The notes under the pieces were generated by a model that worked only from the letters and a program-made list of their open reading frames with translations, made no database searches and was not told where the DNA came from. Source: Prochlorococcus sp. AG-402-M18 (lineage in GTDB: Bacteria; Cyanobacteriota; Cyanobacteriia; PCC-6307; Cyanobiaceae). From it: 36,668 bases of DNA. The DNA lies in contig QCIQ01000015.1 of NCBI GenBank assembly GCA_003216595.1, forward strand, positions 1 to 36,668, written 5' to 3'. Below, piece after piece: positions 9,260 to 19,464 of the stretch (position 1 is its first letter; each line of letters starts with the position of its first letter). The position numbers were made by a program, and so were the translations under genes.

Positions 9260-10657
9260 ATGGATATTACTTTTAAGGACTTAGTTGAACTGTGGGGGGA
9301 GCCAAATAATCAAAGGGAAATTGATCTTAATTTACCTATTGGTTGTATATCTACTGATTCGAGGACAATTGAAAAGGGTGATTTCTTTGTCCCTTTGGTA
9401 GGCAATAAATTTGATGGTCATGATTATTTAGATAGGGCTTTTGATCTTGGTATACAGGCAGCAGTAGTTTCTGAGAAATATAATGGTTTGGTACCAACTG
9501 ACCTGCCTCACTGGCTGGTTCCAGATACTCTGTACGCTTATCAACAGATCGCATTACTTCATCGGAGAAATTTAAGTCTTCCTGTAGTTGCTGTTACTGG
9601 CTCTGTTGGTAAAACGACTACAAGAGAATTGATCCGAGCAATATTGTCTCCTCTTGGTAAAATTGTCTCTAGCAGAGGGAATGAAAATAATGATGTCGGA
9701 GTTCCAAAGACTCTGCTTAGAGGTGCTGAAACAGATGCTGCATTTGTTCTTGAAATGGGTATGCGTGGTTTCGGTCAAATTGCACGTCTCTCTCGAGTTG
9801 CTGAACCTGATATCGCTGTTATTACAAATGTGGGTCAAGCTCATATTGGTATTCTTGGTAGTAGAGAAAATATTGCAAAAGCCAAGTCTGAAATCACCTC
9901 AAACCTAAGACCTGATGGTGTTGTGATTATTCCTTTTGGCGACTACCTCTTAGAAAAAGCTTTGTTAGAAAGATGGTCAGGACGTATTGTTCGAGTAGAG
10001 ATAGAGGGCTTTTCCCTGAATTGGTTAGATGATAATAATGAGCATTTTGCTTTTCAAGATATTGAACCAGATTATATTTCTCAAATTGATATGCAAAATA
10101 AGTTCATTATTTTTGAGGGAAGAAAATTCAAATTGCCCCTTGAAGGAAGACATAATGCTATGAATTTTCTTCTGGCATTAACTGTCGCAACAGAGTTAGG
10201 ATTATCAATAAAGAATCTTGATCAATTAAAACTAAATATGCCAATGGGAAGAAATAGATTGGTTGATTGTGGACAATATTTAGTTTTAGATGAGACTTAT
10301 AATGCATCTCCTGAATCTGTTATTGCATCTCTAGAGTTATTGGTAAGTAAGCCTGGCAGACATTTTGCAGTTTTAGGTACGATGCTTGAGTTGGGCTCTG
10401 AGACTATTTTACTTCATCAGAAAGTTCTTAACAAAGCCATTGAATTAGGTCTTACTGGTATTGTTTTCGTCTCTTGTGGCGAGGAGTCTAACATCATAAA
10501 AAAGACAATCAAAGAATTACCAAATCATGATGTAGTAAGTACCCCAAAAGAAGCTGCTATGTCACTATTATCCTGGCTTTTGCCGGGAGACAATATTTTA
10601 ATTAAAGGTAGTCGTAAGTTGGAATTAGAAAAAGTATTACCTTATTTACAGAAATAA
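9260..10657 (+). CDS. murF: UDP-MurNAc-tripeptide--D-alanyl-D-alanine ligase
   Basis: Cytoplasmic Mur ligase that adds D-Ala-D-Ala to complete the peptidoglycan pentapeptide precursor. The N-terminal substrate domain has CISTDSRTIEKGDFFVPLVG. The ATP site is VTGSVGKTTTRELI (about residues 113-126), followed by GNENNDVGVPKTLL, EMGMRGFGQI and TNVGQAHIG. The C-terminal domain includes YNASPESV and LIKGSR. The 465-aa length is normal. It ends 14 bp from the convergent glmU stop, with no obvious terminator between. Confidence 0.93.
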   Translation: MDITFKDLVELWGEPNNQREIDLNLPIGCISTDSRTIEKGDFFVPLVGNKFDGHDYLDRAFDLGIQAAVVSEKYNGLVPTDLPHWLVPDTLYAYQQIALLHRRNLSLPVVAVTGSVGKTTTRELIRAILSPLGKIVSSRGNENNDVGVPKTLLRGAETDAAFVLEMGMRGFGQIARLSRVAEPDIAVITNVGQAHIGILGSRENIAKAKSEITSNLRPDGVVIIPFGDYLLEKALLERWSGRIVRVEIEGFSLNWLDDNNEHFAFQDIEPDYISQIDMQNKFIIFEGRKFKLPLEGRHNAMNFLLALTVATELGLSIKNLDQLKLNMPMGRNRLVDCGQYLVLDETYNASPESVIASLELLVSKPGRHFAVLGTMLELGSETILLHQKVLNKAIELGLTGIVFVSCGEESNIIKKTIKELPNHDVVSTPKEAAMSLLSWLLPGDNILIKGSRKLELEKVLPYLQK

Positions 10658-10671
10658 CTTCGCTGTTGTAG

Positions 10672-12012
10672 TTACTCAGTCTTGGTTCTAATAATTGCTT
10701 TTGATCTTTCAACTACTAAACTTTTATCAGGAATATCTTTACTTATTGTTGAGCCTGCACCAATGGTTACATGTGCCCCAATCTTGATGGGCGCAACAAG
10801 CACTGAATTCGCACCGGTTTTTGAATAATCATCAATAATTGTTCTATGTTTATTTTTACCATCAAAATTAGCTGTGATAGTACCAGCTCCAATATTAATA
10901 TTTTTCCCTAGAGCTGAATCACCTACATAGCTTAAATGATTGATTTTTGTTCCTTCACCAATACAACTTTTTTTTATTTCTACAAAGTTCCCTATTTTAG
11001 AATTTTGTCTTATGTTTGATTCCGGTCTTATATGGGCGAATGGACCAATTGATGTATTATTTCCAACCGTTGCCTCATTGATGAATGAATGAATGGCTAA
11101 TACATTTTCTGCAAGAGTTGAATTTGTTATGACACTACCTGGCCCTAAATGACATCCATTGCCAATACTACATTTGCCGCGAAGATGAGTTTGTGGCTCA
11201 ATAATTACGTCTGTACCAAAGTTTGAATCCTCACTGAGAGAGCAACTAATAGGGTCTACAAAAGAAACTCCCTTACTCATCCATAAGGATTTCAGTTCTT
11301 CTTGGATGTAATGTTCGCATTCAGCTAGTTGAAATCTATCATTAATGCCTTTAACCTCAAATGGATTATCTACCTCAAAATGCAATGCTTTTTTGAGTAA
11401 ACTAATAGTATCGGTTAAATAAATTTCATTTTGACTATTTTGGTTAGATAATAAGTTTAAAACATCGGATAGTTGTTTCCAATTGAAACAATATATACCT
11501 GCATTTATTAATTTATTTTTTCGCTGTTCATTGGTGCAATCTCTCTCTTCAATGATTTTCTTTACTAGTCCATACTCATCTGTAAATACTCGCCCATATC
11601 CTGTTGGAGAGTCTAAACTTGCAGATAAAAAAGTTACACTCGCGTTGGATTCTTTATGAAATTTTAAAAGTGAACTTAGAGTTTCCTCTTTTAGCAGTGG
11701 TACATCTCCATTTAATACTAATAGTTCTCCATTAAACCCTTTTAATCTAGGAGTTAATTGCTGAAGCGCATGTCCTGTTCCATTTTGAGGTTGTTGAAGA
11801 ACAAAATCCAAGTCTTGATGATGTTTTAGAGAGTTTTCTACTAAATTGGCTTGATGTCCTATAACTATTAATTTACGGTTTGGCTTGAGCCCATGAGTAC
11901 AAGACAACACCCTATCAATAAGTGATTTTCCTGCCAAAGGGTGAAGAACCTTAGGCAGCTTACTTTTCATTCGCGTACCTTTTCCAGCCGCTAAAATTGC
12001 GATGGCAAGCAT
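10672..12012 (-). CDS. glmU: Bifunctional UDP-GlcNAc pyrophosphorylase / GlcN-1-P acetyltransferase
   Basis: Makes UDP-GlcNAc for peptidoglycan and envelope sugars. The N-terminal uridyltransferase domain starts [24 protein letters not shown] in two adjacent motifs (the nucleotide-binding loop, then the lysine region) and continues with [14 protein letters not shown] and LNGDVPLL. From about residue 250 the hexapeptide-repeat left-handed beta helix is visible ([48 protein letters not shown]). The 446-aa length is typical. It is last in a minus-strand run with the methyltransferase and aroA genes. Confidence 0.95.
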   Translation of the reverse strand: MLAIAILAAGKGTRMKSKLPKVLHPLAGKSLIDRVLSCTHGLKPNRKLIVIGHQANLVENSLKHHQDLDFVLQQPQNGTGHALQQLTPRLKGFNGELLVLNGDVPLLKEETLSSLLKFHKESNASVTFLSASLDSPTGYGRVFTDEYGLVKKIIEERDCTNEQRKNKLINAGIYCFNWKQLSDVLNLLSNQNSQNEIYLTDTISLLKKALHFEVDNPFEVKGINDRFQLAECEHYIQEELKSLWMSKGVSFVDPISCSLSEDSNFGTDVIIEPQTHLRGKCSIGNGCHLGPGSVITNSTLAENVLAIHSFINEATVGNNTSIGPFAHIRPESNIRQNSKIGNFVEIKKSCIGEGTKINHLSYVGDSALGKNINIGAGTITANFDGKNKHRTIIDDYSKTGANSVLVAPIKIGAHVTIGAGSTISKDIPDKSLVVERSKAIIRTKTE

Positions 12013-12043
12013 TAGAGTACTTTTTTGAAGAAATCTAATTGCT

Positions 12044-12946
12044 TTATTGCTTTTGCGCAGTATTCCATCGTTTTCTCCATGATGAAGTGTTTATTAATTG
12101 ACTTTTAGATTGCTCTAATTTTCTTGTTGCAATTATTTCTTTAGAGTTTCCTTCCCCTGTTGGATCCCTGTAAGGAATAGATGAGCGCGTAGCGAGGTGT
12201 TCTGCTTCCCTGGTGCTTAAGTCTTTAAATTGACAATTATTTGAAATTAAAGGTCGCTCTATTCTTCTCTTCATAGCGACTGTCCCTGCACTCCATTTGT
12301 TTTGGTCATCGATTGAGGGAAGTATTGAATAGATCTTTAAACCAGCTCTTATAAAACTCGCTCTGATTGAGGCGGCAGTTGAATATGTAATCAAACGGCC
12401 TTCGAAAGACAGCCTTTTGGTTAATAAAGAGATGAATTCTTCGCTCCATAACTCAGGACACTTTTGGGGAGAAAAAGGGTCAAGAAGAATTAGATCAAAG
12501 CTTAGAGAATCATGTATTTCGTATATTTTTTGTCTTGCATCTCCCCAGTGAATAGTTCCTTCGTTTAAACCTTCAGACCATTTCCCTGATTTGTTTAAGC
12601 AATTAAAAAAATGCAATACTTTTGGAGACCAAATTCTCTGAAATGTTTTTTCTTTAAGAGCAATATTAAGAGGCCTTTGATCAATCTCAAGCCCATGCCA
12701 TTCTATTTTTATTTTGCTTTGAATTAACTTCTCGAGAATACATCCTGTGTTATACCCCAATCCCATGCAAACATCTAAAATAACTATTTTTTCTGTGTTA
12801 GAAAATTGTTCTAATTGAGCAGGTAAGAGATATTTAGTAGTTGATTCTCTAATTGCTCCGTCCTGATCATGGAATCCTTCTTCATAGAAAGAGCTATAGA
12901 GACTTAAACTCCCATCTTTTGTCGTATGTTTTTTTAAATCATCCAA
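12044..12946 (-). CDS. MnmC-like SAM-dependent methyltransferase (no oxidase domain)
   Basis: Related to the methyltransferase half of MnmC, which makes the final methyl transfer of mnm5(s2)U at tRNA position 34. SAM motif I is [14 protein letters not shown] (about residues 56-69), motif II lies near [11 protein letters not shown], and the distal motif [17 protein letters not shown] resembles the DPFSP...P.LW block of the family. At 300 aa it lacks the FAD-dependent oxidase domain of bifunctional MnmC. It sits 12 bp after aroA and 31 bp before glmU. The tRNA role is inferred from the family; this form could use another substrate. Confidence 0.75.
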   Translation of the reverse strand: MDDLKKHTTKDGSLSLYSSFYEEGFHDQDGAIRESTTKYLLPAQLEQFSNTEKIVILDVCMGLGYNTGCILEKLIQSKIKIEWHGLEIDQRPLNIALKEKTFQRIWSPKVLHFFNCLNKSGKWSEGLNEGTIHWGDARQKIYEIHDSLSFDLILLDPFSPQKCPELWSEEFISLLTKRLSFEGRLITYSTAASIRASFIRAGLKIYSILPSIDDQNKWSAGTVAMKRRIERPLISNNCQFKDLSTREAEHLATRSSIPYRDPTGEGNSKEIIATRKLEQSKSQLINTSSWRKRWNTAQKQ

Positions 12947-12958
12947 TCCTAAGAAAAG

Positions 12959-14293
12959 CTAACTTTTTTGTTGAAGTCTAATAAGATCACTCCAGAAATC
13001 AGGATATGAGATTGCTGCAGCTTCGCTACGTCGTAATGTCGAATTAGAATTAGCCATTATTGATGCAATAGCTAAACTCATGGCTATACGGTGATCATCT
13101 TCGCTATCAAGCTCGCATCCTTTTAAATTATTCCCTCCATAAATAGTTAGACCATCTTGATGTTCATCTACCTGGGCTCCCATTCTTTTTAATTGCCTTG
13201 CCATTACATCTAATCGATCAGTCTCTTTTACTCTCAATTCACTTGCTCCTTTTATACGACTGATACCATTACAAAAACATGCTGCTACAGATAATATAGG
13301 TATTTCGTCTACAAGCCGAGGCATTATTTCACCATCAATTTTAAATGGTTTCAAGCTTTCGTTGTAGAATACTTCAATGTCACCAACAGGTTCACCGGCC
13401 ACATCTCTTTTGTTTATTACGTTGATATTTGCTTCCATTGCTTCTAATACGTCAAGTATGCCAGTTCTGGTTGGATTTAAACCGACATTTTCTACAACCA
13501 ATTCTGACCCGGGTATGATGCTACCTGCAACGAGCCAAAATGCAGCGGAACTAATATCACCAGGAACAATAATTGATTGACCTTTTAGCTCTTTACCCGG
13601 GGATACAGTTATATGTCTACCCATCTCACCACCAACTTCTAGATTAGCTCCGAAGGCTTTTAACATTCTCTCGCTATGATCTCTTGATCTAGCAGGCTCG
13701 ATAACAGTCGTTGACCCCTCTGCATTAAGAGCAGCTAGTAGGATTGCAGATTTTATCTGAGCACTTGCTACTGGAGTACCAATGACGGCACCTCTTAATC
13801 TGTTCCCAATAATCGATAGAGGAGCTAAGTCTCCACCGCATCTTCCAGAAACTTTAGCCCCCATCATTTTTAACGGCTGTCCTACTCTTTTCATTGGCCT
13901 GCTTCGGAGTGATTTATCTCCTGTAAGGATGAAATGATGATTTTCTTGACCGGCCAATAATCCCATTATTAATCTCATAGTTGTTCCTGAATTTCCGCAG
14001 TTCAAAATATCTTCAGGCTCTTGGAGTCCATTTAATCCAACGCCTTCAATTTCAACAATGCCTCCTTTTTTAATTGGACTAATCTTTACGCCCATTGATC
14101 TAAGGCATTCAGCAGTACTTAATGGATCTTCAGCAGGTAAAAGGCCTTCAATTATTGTTTTTCCCTTAGCGATAGCCCCAAAAAGTAGGGCGCGATGGGA
14201 GATTGATTTGTCTCCGGGTACTTTTACTTTTCCACAGAGCTCTCCTCCTTTTTGAAGGTGTCTTAAAGACTGATCTTTAGTGGTAACTTTCAA
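12959..14293 (-). CDS. aroA: 3-phosphoshikimate 1-carboxyvinyltransferase (EPSP synthase)
   Basis: Sixth step of the shikimate pathway, leading to chorismate, which feeds aromatic amino acids and also the menaquinone-type and plastoquinone branches represented by menD and ubiD here. Motifs: [20 protein letters not shown] (residues 24-43), the [15 protein letters not shown] loop, RDHSERML, and ELRVKETDR near the C-terminus. The sequence around the PEP/glyphosate loop ([11 protein letters not shown]) is of the class with Ala-rich GLLAG following. The 444-aa length is normal. It follows ubiD by about 50 bp. Confidence 0.95.
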   Translation of the reverse strand: MKVTTKDQSLRHLQKGGELCGKVKVPGDKSISHRALLFGAIAKGKTIIEGLLPAEDPLSTAECLRSMGVKISPIKKGGIVEIEGVGLNGLQEPEDILNCGNSGTTMRLIMGLLAGQENHHFILTGDKSLRSRPMKRVGQPLKMMGAKVSGRCGGDLAPLSIIGNRLRGAVIGTPVASAQIKSAILLAALNAEGSTTVIEPARSRDHSERMLKAFGANLEVGGEMGRHITVSPGKELKGQSIIVPGDISSAAFWLVAGSIIPGSELVVENVGLNPTRTGILDVLEAMEANINVINKRDVAGEPVGDIEVFYNESLKPFKIDGEIMPRLVDEIPILSVAACFCNGISRIKGASELRVKETDRLDVMARQLKRMGAQVDEHQDGLTIYGGNNLKGCELDSEDDHRIAMSLAIASIMANSNSTLRRSEAAAISYPDFWSDLIRLQQKS

Positions 14294-14345
14294 TGAAACA
14301 ATATATTTTTTTATATTTTATTTATCGATAAGCTTTATTCCTGAT

Positions 14346-15911
14346 TTATGAATTGTTTATTTGTTTTTGACGCATTAGTTCATCGATAACATAACCAAAT
14401 AATTCTGGACTTGGTTGCTTGTTTTCCAGCTCCGATAATCCTAGTTCTTCCCATCTTTCATCTACTTTGTCTTCAAGTTCCTTAGGTCTAGTTAATGGCT
14501 TTCCCCAATCATGATTTTTCTCTGGACCAATCTTTGTTGTTGCATCTATAGCCAATCTTCCACCTAACCCTATATTTTCACTAGCGAAGTCAAGGGTATC
14601 AAAAGGAGTATTTTCTAATATAAATAAATCTCTTTGAGGGTCAACTTGACTAGATAAAACCCAAACTACCTGCCTAGGATCTCTTACATTAATGGTGGAG
14701 TCGACGACGACGACAAATTTTGTATACGTAAATTGTGGTAAAGCACTCCAAAAAGCCATCGCAGCTCTTTTCGCTTGACCTGGATATGCTTTGTCAATGG
14801 ATATAACTGCTAACTTATAACTCAAGGCTTCCATCGGAAGGAAAAAATCAATAATTTCAGGTATCTGTTGTTTAAGTATTGGTGTATAAATTCGATTTAA
14901 TGCTATGGCCAGCATGGCTTCTTCTTTTGGAGGCCTACCACTGAAAGTTGTTAAAAATATTGGTTTTTCTCTTTGAGTCATACAGTGGAATCTAATCAAA
15001 GGTGAAGACTCAGCACCCCCATAGAACCCCATATGGTCTCCAAAAGGGCCATCCATCATCTCTTCTCCAGGAGATATAGATCCTTCAAGAACAATTTCAC
15101 TATGACTAGGTACCTGAAGATCAATAGTTTTGCATTTAGTTAACCGAACACCTTCTCCTGCATATAAGCCTGCAAAAAGCCATTCGCTGAGCTGCACTGG
15201 AATAGGAGTTGCTGCCGCCATTACAAGAAGTGGATGAACTCCAATAGCAACAGCTACTTCTAACTTCTTATTCATTGTCGCTGCTTTGCGAAGATGCCTG
15301 GCCCCTCCTCTGACACTTAACCAATGGACTGTCATGCTTTTTGCAGATTGTCTTTGGAGCCTATAAACACCAACATTTGGCACGCCTGTTTCAGGGTCTT
15401 TCGTTATTACTAAACCTAAGGTGATGGCACCTCCAGCATCCTCTGGCCAGGGACGTAAAAGTGGTAAATGATTTAGATCCAAATCTTTTTCACCAATTAC
15501 TTTTTGATGGCATGGTGGTAATAGATCAATATCAGGACGTGCTTTAAGAAGATCCCAAGCAACTGAAGCAAAAGCTTTTGTTTCTTTAAATCCCTTCGGA
15601 GGTCGTGGTTGCTGAAGAAGGGCTAATTTTTTTCCAAGATCCTCCAATTCTTCTTGTTTTTCTAAGCCCATACCCCAAACCACACGTTCCATTGTCCCAA
15701 GTAAATTGACTGCGACAGGAATTGATGATCCTTTTACGTTTTCAAAAAGTAGAGCAGGTCCTCCCATGCCAAGTACACGGTCACTTATTGCCGCAATTTC
15801 TAAGTCACTATCAACTGGACTGCTTATTCTCTTTAATTGACCTTTTTCTTCTAGAAGAGTAAGAAAATCTCTGATGTCCCGTGTAAGAGGTTCTTGACGA
15901 AATAATTTCAT
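14346..15911 (-). CDS. ubiD: UbiD family decarboxylase (probable 4-hydroxybenzoate decarboxylase)
   Basis: UbiD enzymes are prenylated-FMN-dependent aromatic decarboxylases; in cyanobacteria a UbiD homologue is placed in plastoquinone synthesis, removing the carboxylate of prenylated 4-hydroxybenzoate. Visible family blocks are GGPALLFENVKG, GVYRLQRQ, the acidic active-site region VLEGSISPGEEMMDGPFGDH, FSGRPPKEEAMLA and VVVVDSTINVRDPRQVVWVL. I prefer ATG 15911 (MKLFRQEP); a GTG at 15923 would add MQTF. It is divergent from comB across 64 bp and heads the minus-strand run ubiD-aroA-methyltransferase-glmU. The exact substrate is inferred. Confidence 0.85.
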   Translation of the reverse strand: MKLFRQEPLTRDIRDFLTLLEEKGQLKRISSPVDSDLEIAAISDRVLGMGGPALLFENVKGSSIPVAVNLLGTMERVVWGMGLEKQEELEDLGKKLALLQQPRPPKGFKETKAFASVAWDLLKARPDIDLLPPCHQKVIGEKDLDLNHLPLLRPWPEDAGGAITLGLVITKDPETGVPNVGVYRLQRQSAKSMTVHWLSVRGGARHLRKAATMNKKLEVAVAIGVHPLLVMAAATPIPVQLSEWLFAGLYAGEGVRLTKCKTIDLQVPSHSEIVLEGSISPGEEMMDGPFGDHMGFYGGAESSPLIRFHCMTQREKPIFLTTFSGRPPKEEAMLAIALNRIYTPILKQQIPEIIDFFLPMEALSYKLAVISIDKAYPGQAKRAAMAFWSALPQFTYTKFVVVVDSTINVRDPRQVVWVLSSQVDPQRDLFILENTPFDTLDFASENIGLGGRLAIDATTKIGPEKNHDWGKPLTRPKELEDKVDERWEELGLSELENKQPSPELFGYVIDELMRQKQINNS

Positions 15912-15975
15912 GAAGGTCTGCACGATTAACCTATTTACCTAGTTACTGTGACGCAAGTTATCAGCCTTTGTGGAA

Positions 15976-16704
15976 ATGAAACTTTCTTATTTTTATGCAG
16001 CGGCAGATGTGCCGATTGGAATTATTCCTGAATCATCAGTTGTGATTGATGTTCTCAGAGCTACAACAACTATTGCCTGGGCTCTTGAAAATGGAGCTGA
16101 TTCAGTGCAAGTGTTTGCAGACGTTGATGAACTTAAAAATCAGGCAAAGAGTTTTGACCCAAAAGATAAAATACTTGTTGGAGAGAGAGGAGGAAAAAAA
16201 TTAGATGGATTTGACTTGGGCAACTCTCCATTAGGAGTGTCATCTGAAAAAGTAAAAGGGAAAAGAGTTTTTATGAGTACTACCAATGGAACAAGGTCAC
16301 TACATCGTGTAAGAGAATCCAAAAGTTTGTATACAATGGCACTTCCAAACAGAAAAGCTATTGCTGAAAGATTGAAAAGTGATAATCCCAAGGAAGTTTG
16401 GATTGTTGGTAGTGGGTGGGAAGGTTCCTATTCTTTGGAAGATTCTTTAGCTGCTGGGGCTCTAGCCTCTATTTTGATGGATCAATTAGAGTCGGTCCAG
16501 ATATTAAATGATGAATTGATAGCCTCTATAGCATTATGGAAAAATTGGGAGAATGATGTTGAAGGATGTTTACGTATTGCAAGTCATGGACAAAGACTTG
16601 CAGGAATAGGTAATCATGATGATGATTTCGCTTGTTGCGCTTCTTTGGACAATCTTTCTATCATTCCAAAACAGACCGAGATGGGCGTACTTCGCTCAAA
16701 CTAA
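15976..16704 (+). CDS. comB: 2-phosphosulfolactate phosphatase family protein
   Basis: ComB family: Mg2+-dependent hydrolysis of (R)-2-phospho-3-sulfolactate to sulfolactate, first described in coenzyme M synthesis. Family segments are [16 protein letters not shown] (about residues 26-41), the [17 protein letters not shown] block, [10 protein letters not shown] and the C-terminal [11 protein letters not shown] take ATG 15976 (MKLSYFY), with GTG 15970 possible. Cyanobacteria are not known to make coenzyme M, so the product may be sulfolactate as an end product or a different phosphate ester. It precedes the nitrilase gene by 28 bp. Confidence 0.85.
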   Translation: MKLSYFYAAADVPIGIIPESSVVIDVLRATTTIAWALENGADSVQVFADVDELKNQAKSFDPKDKILVGERGGKKLDGFDLGNSPLGVSSEKVKGKRVFMSTTNGTRSLHRVRESKSLYTMALPNRKAIAERLKSDNPKEVWIVGSGWEGSYSLEDSLAAGALASILMDQLESVQILNDELIASIALWKNWENDVEGCLRIASHGQRLAGIGNHDDDFACCASLDNLSIIPKQTEMGVLRSN

Positions 16705-16732
16705 CTTTTAAATTATCTTTCTTTTTAACTAA

Positions 16733-17557
16733 GTGTCAGATTTTTTGGCCGCGGCTTTACAGCTAACAAGTACCTCAGACATAGACGCAAATCTCAATGC
16801 TGCAGAAGAACAAATTGAGTTGGCGTCAAGGCGAGGAGCTGATCTTGTTGGACTTCCTGAAAACTTTGCATTTTTGGGCGAAGATCAGAAAAAATTAAAA
16901 ATTGCATCTTCAATCTATGAAAAATGCAATAGTTTCTTAATAACAATGGCAAGAAGATATCAAGTTGTTTTGCTTGGTGGCGGTTTTCCTGTCCCCGCTG
17001 GTGATGGACTAAGAACTTTAAATAGAGCGGAGTTATTTGGGAAGGACGGTCAATCTCTAGCCAGATATGACAAAATACATCTTTTCGACGTTGATCTTCC
17101 TGAGGGCAATACTTATAGAGAATCTGAAACTATTGTTTCCGGAAGTGAATCACCACCTGTTGTTGATGTTCCAGGTCTTTGCAAAATAGGATTATCTATT
17201 TGTTATGACGTGAGATTCCCTGAACTTTATAGGGATTTGGTCAATAAAGGCGCAGATTTATTAATGATTCCAGCTGCTTTTACTGCTTTTACGGGAAAGG
17301 ATCATTGGCAAGTCCTGCTTCAAGCAAGAGCTATTGAAAACACAGCTTATGTTGTTGCACCAGCCCAAACTGGTCGTCACTATGGCAGAAGACAAAGTCA
17401 TGGACATGCGATGGTTATTGATCCATGGGGGACTGTACTAGCAGATGCAGGGGTTGTTGAAGGAGCAGCAATAGCTCCTGCTGATAAAGAAAGAGTTGAG
17501 CGAATTAGAGGGCAAATGCCCAGCCTAAAACATCGAAAAACAAAGCTTTTTGTTTGA
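16733..17557 (+). CDS. Carbon-nitrogen hydrolase (nitrilase superfamily, Nit-like amidase)
   Basis: Nitrilase-superfamily amidase, closest in look to Nit1/Nit2 proteins that hydrolyse deaminated glutathione or omega-amides of 2-oxo acids. The Glu-Lys-Cys triad is visible: Glu in GLPENFAFLGED, Lys in YDKIHLFDVDLPEG and Cys in GLSICYDVRFPELYR. QARAIENTAYVVAPAQ and HGHAMVIDPWG are also typical. The start is GTG at 16733 (VSDFLAAALQL), as no in-frame ATG precedes the conserved N-terminus. The TGA is followed directly by the amidase ATG, so the two genes are likely co-translated. The precise substrate is not determinable here. Confidence 0.88.
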   Translation: MSDFLAAALQLTSTSDIDANLNAAEEQIELASRRGADLVGLPENFAFLGEDQKKLKIASSIYEKCNSFLITMARRYQVVLLGGGFPVPAGDGLRTLNRAELFGKDGQSLARYDKIHLFDVDLPEGNTYRESETIVSGSESPPVVDVPGLCKIGLSICYDVRFPELYRDLVNKGADLLMIPAAFTAFTGKDHWQVLLQARAIENTAYVVAPAQTGRHYGRRQSHGHAMVIDPWGTVLADAGVVEGAAIAPADKERVERIRGQMPSLKHRKTKLFV

Positions 17558-18642
17558 TGTTTAAAGTTCAATCTTTAAAGTCAAAATTTGGATTGTTTGC
17601 GGGATTTGTTTTTTGTTCCAATCTATTTATTTCTTTACCGCTAAGATCTGCTAGTGCGCTTGCTGCTTGGGCCTTAACTAGTAACGGTAGTCTTAAATTA
17701 CGAACTTCCTCTGGGGCTAAATTAGATGCTTTTTATCAATCCTCAACCACTAATAAAGGTGAGAGGGTTTGGATAGATTTCCCTGGGGAATTAAGTCGCC
17801 CTAGAACTATTAAAGGTAATGGATCAGTTAAGGAAATTAGACTAGGTAAACCTTTTAAGGGTAAAACAAGGCTTGTTATTGAGTTCCTTTCATCAGTTAA
17901 ATTAGAACCTTCAAAATTACAATTAATTGGAATATCACCGAACACCTGGGAGTTGAAATTTATTGGTCTAGAAAATAATTCTTTACGTTCTATTCAAGAA
18001 GGCAATATTTTAAGAAACTCAATAAAAAGAACTTATGAAAAAATAAAGATTCAAGATTTAGATGTTTCTTCTTTACCAAATGTACCCTATGGAAAGTATA
18101 AAGTTGTTATAGATCCAGGTCATGGTGGTTCAGACCCTGGTGCTGTTGGAGTAAATGGATTAAGAGAGACTGATATTGTTTTAGAAGTGTCAAAGAGTGT
18201 TTCAGCATTTTTAACAAATAAAGGTGTTAAAACCATTTTAACTAGAAATTACGACAGAACATTAGACTTATTACCAAGGGTTACCAAGGCTAACAACTCA
18301 AAAGCAGATGCTTTTGTGAGTATTCATGCAAATGCAACAAGAGGAAAGCGTAAAGATGTTAATGGTTTAGAGACATATTATTACTCTGGTTATAAAGGCT
18401 ATTCTTTAGCTAAAAATATTCAAAGACAAATTTTATTTGTTTCTCCTCAAAGCCCTGATAGGGGTGTTCGTAAGTCACGTTTTTACGTAATTAGAAAAAC
18501 GTCTATGCCTGCAGCTTTAGTAGAGATTGGATTTGTTACTGGTTTGTATGATGCCAATTTATTAAGACAAAAAGCTTATAGGGATAAAATCTCTTTTGCC
18601 ATTGCAAGGGGGATACTGAATTATCTAAAAGTTTCAAATTAG
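17557..18642 (+). CDS. amiC: N-acetylmuramoyl-L-alanine amidase with AMIN-like domain
   Basis: Secreted zinc amidase (Amidase_3) that cuts the glycan-peptide bond during cell division and daughter-cell separation. A signal peptide occupies about residues 10-32. An AMIN-like beta domain covers roughly 45-140, presumably for targeting to the septum. The catalytic domain begins KVVIDPGHGGSDPGAVG (first Zn His), followed by the Glu in LRETDIVLEVS, SIHANA (second His) and ALVEIGFVTG (catalytic Glu). ATG 17557 overlaps the last base of the upstream stop; a TTG at 17554 would add one residue. murI follows after 2 bp. Confidence 0.87.
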   Translation: MFKVQSLKSKFGLFAGFVFCSNLFISLPLRSASALAAWALTSNGSLKLRTSSGAKLDAFYQSSTTNKGERVWIDFPGELSRPRTIKGNGSVKEIRLGKPFKGKTRLVIEFLSSVKLEPSKLQLIGISPNTWELKFIGLENNSLRSIQEGNILRNSIKRTYEKIKIQDLDVSSLPNVPYGKYKVVIDPGHGGSDPGAVGVNGLRETDIVLEVSKSVSAFLTNKGVKTILTRNYDRTLDLLPRVTKANNSKADAFVSIHANATRGKRKDVNGLETYYYSGYKGYSLAKNIQRQILFVSPQSPDRGVRKSRFYVIRKTSMPAALVEIGFVTGLYDANLLRQKAYRDKISFAIARGILNYLKVSN

Positions 18643-18644
18643 AT

Positions 18645-19442
18645 ATGCGTCTTGGAATATTTGATAGTGGTATTGGCGGTTTCACTGTTCTAAAAAAGGT
18701 TATTGAGTTATGTCCTAATAATTCATATATATATTTGGCTGATACAGCAAGACTTCCCTATGGAGTAAAGACAGCTAATGAGATCAGAAAAATTGCTGAA
18801 GAAATATCATCTTGGTTTGGTTCCCAAAATATTGATGCTTTTTTGGTTGCCTGTAACACAACAAATGCCATTGCTTTGGATGTACTTGAAGAAAATTTAG
18901 ATGTTCCTGTCTTTGACTTGATTGGGTCTGCAGCCTCAACCATTCAAGAATCTAGGGTAGGAGTTCTAGCAACTCCTACTACAGTAAAAACAAAGGCTTA
19001 TACAAATGCGATTTTAGACTTCAATCCAAAAACTTTTGTAATTGAGCAACCATGTCCTGAATTTGTTCCAATGATTGAGATGGATAATATTAATTCAGAT
19101 GAGATTACTGATGTTGCAATTAGATATTTACGACCTCTTTTAAAACAAAAAATTCATTCTTTAATTCTTGGCTGTAGTCACTATCCTCTTATAACCCCTT
19201 TGCTGACTGATATTTTACCCTCTAGGGTTAAATTGATTGACCCTGCAGAAGCTCTTACTTTGAAATTAAAGTTGTTTATTGATTCAAAAGCAAGCAATCA
19301 TTCAAACAAAAAAAATTTAGTTGATTTAAAGTTTTACGTAACCTCTAATCTTAAAAATTTTCCTAATAAAGCCAAGCATTGGTTAAATGTGTTTCCTGAA
19401 GTTAATCTCGTTTCACTACAGAAGAAGGGCTGGGTCTCTTAA
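18645..19442 (+). CDS. murI: Glutamate racemase
   Basis: Converts L-Glu to D-Glu for the peptidoglycan stem peptide. The two catalytic cysteines are visible in LVACNTTNAIAL and LILGCSHYPLIT. The N-terminal IFDSGIGGFTVLKK and DTARLPYG motifs complete the active site. The 265-aa length is normal. It begins 2 bp after the amidase stop, so it is probably translated from the same message; the pair links peptidoglycan synthesis and turnover. Confidence 0.95.
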   Translation: MRLGIFDSGIGGFTVLKKVIELCPNNSYIYLADTARLPYGVKTANEIRKIAEEISSWFGSQNIDAFLVACNTTNAIALDVLEENLDVPVFDLIGSAASTIQESRVGVLATPTTVKTKAYTNAILDFNPKTFVIEQPCPEFVPMIEMDNINSDEITDVAIRYLRPLLKQKIHSLILGCSHYPLITPLLTDILPSRVKLIDPAEALTLKLKLFIDSKASNHSNKKNLVDLKFYVTSNLKNFPNKAKHWLNVFPEVNLVSLQKKGWVS

Positions 19443-19464
19443 TATCAAAAAGTAGAGCGGTTTT

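Noticed and set aside
9572-9844. 90-aa open frame antisense to murF, and a plus-frame 84-aa shadow at 9654-9908
   Set aside because: Both overlap the conserved MurF ATP-binding domain and show shadow-like composition.
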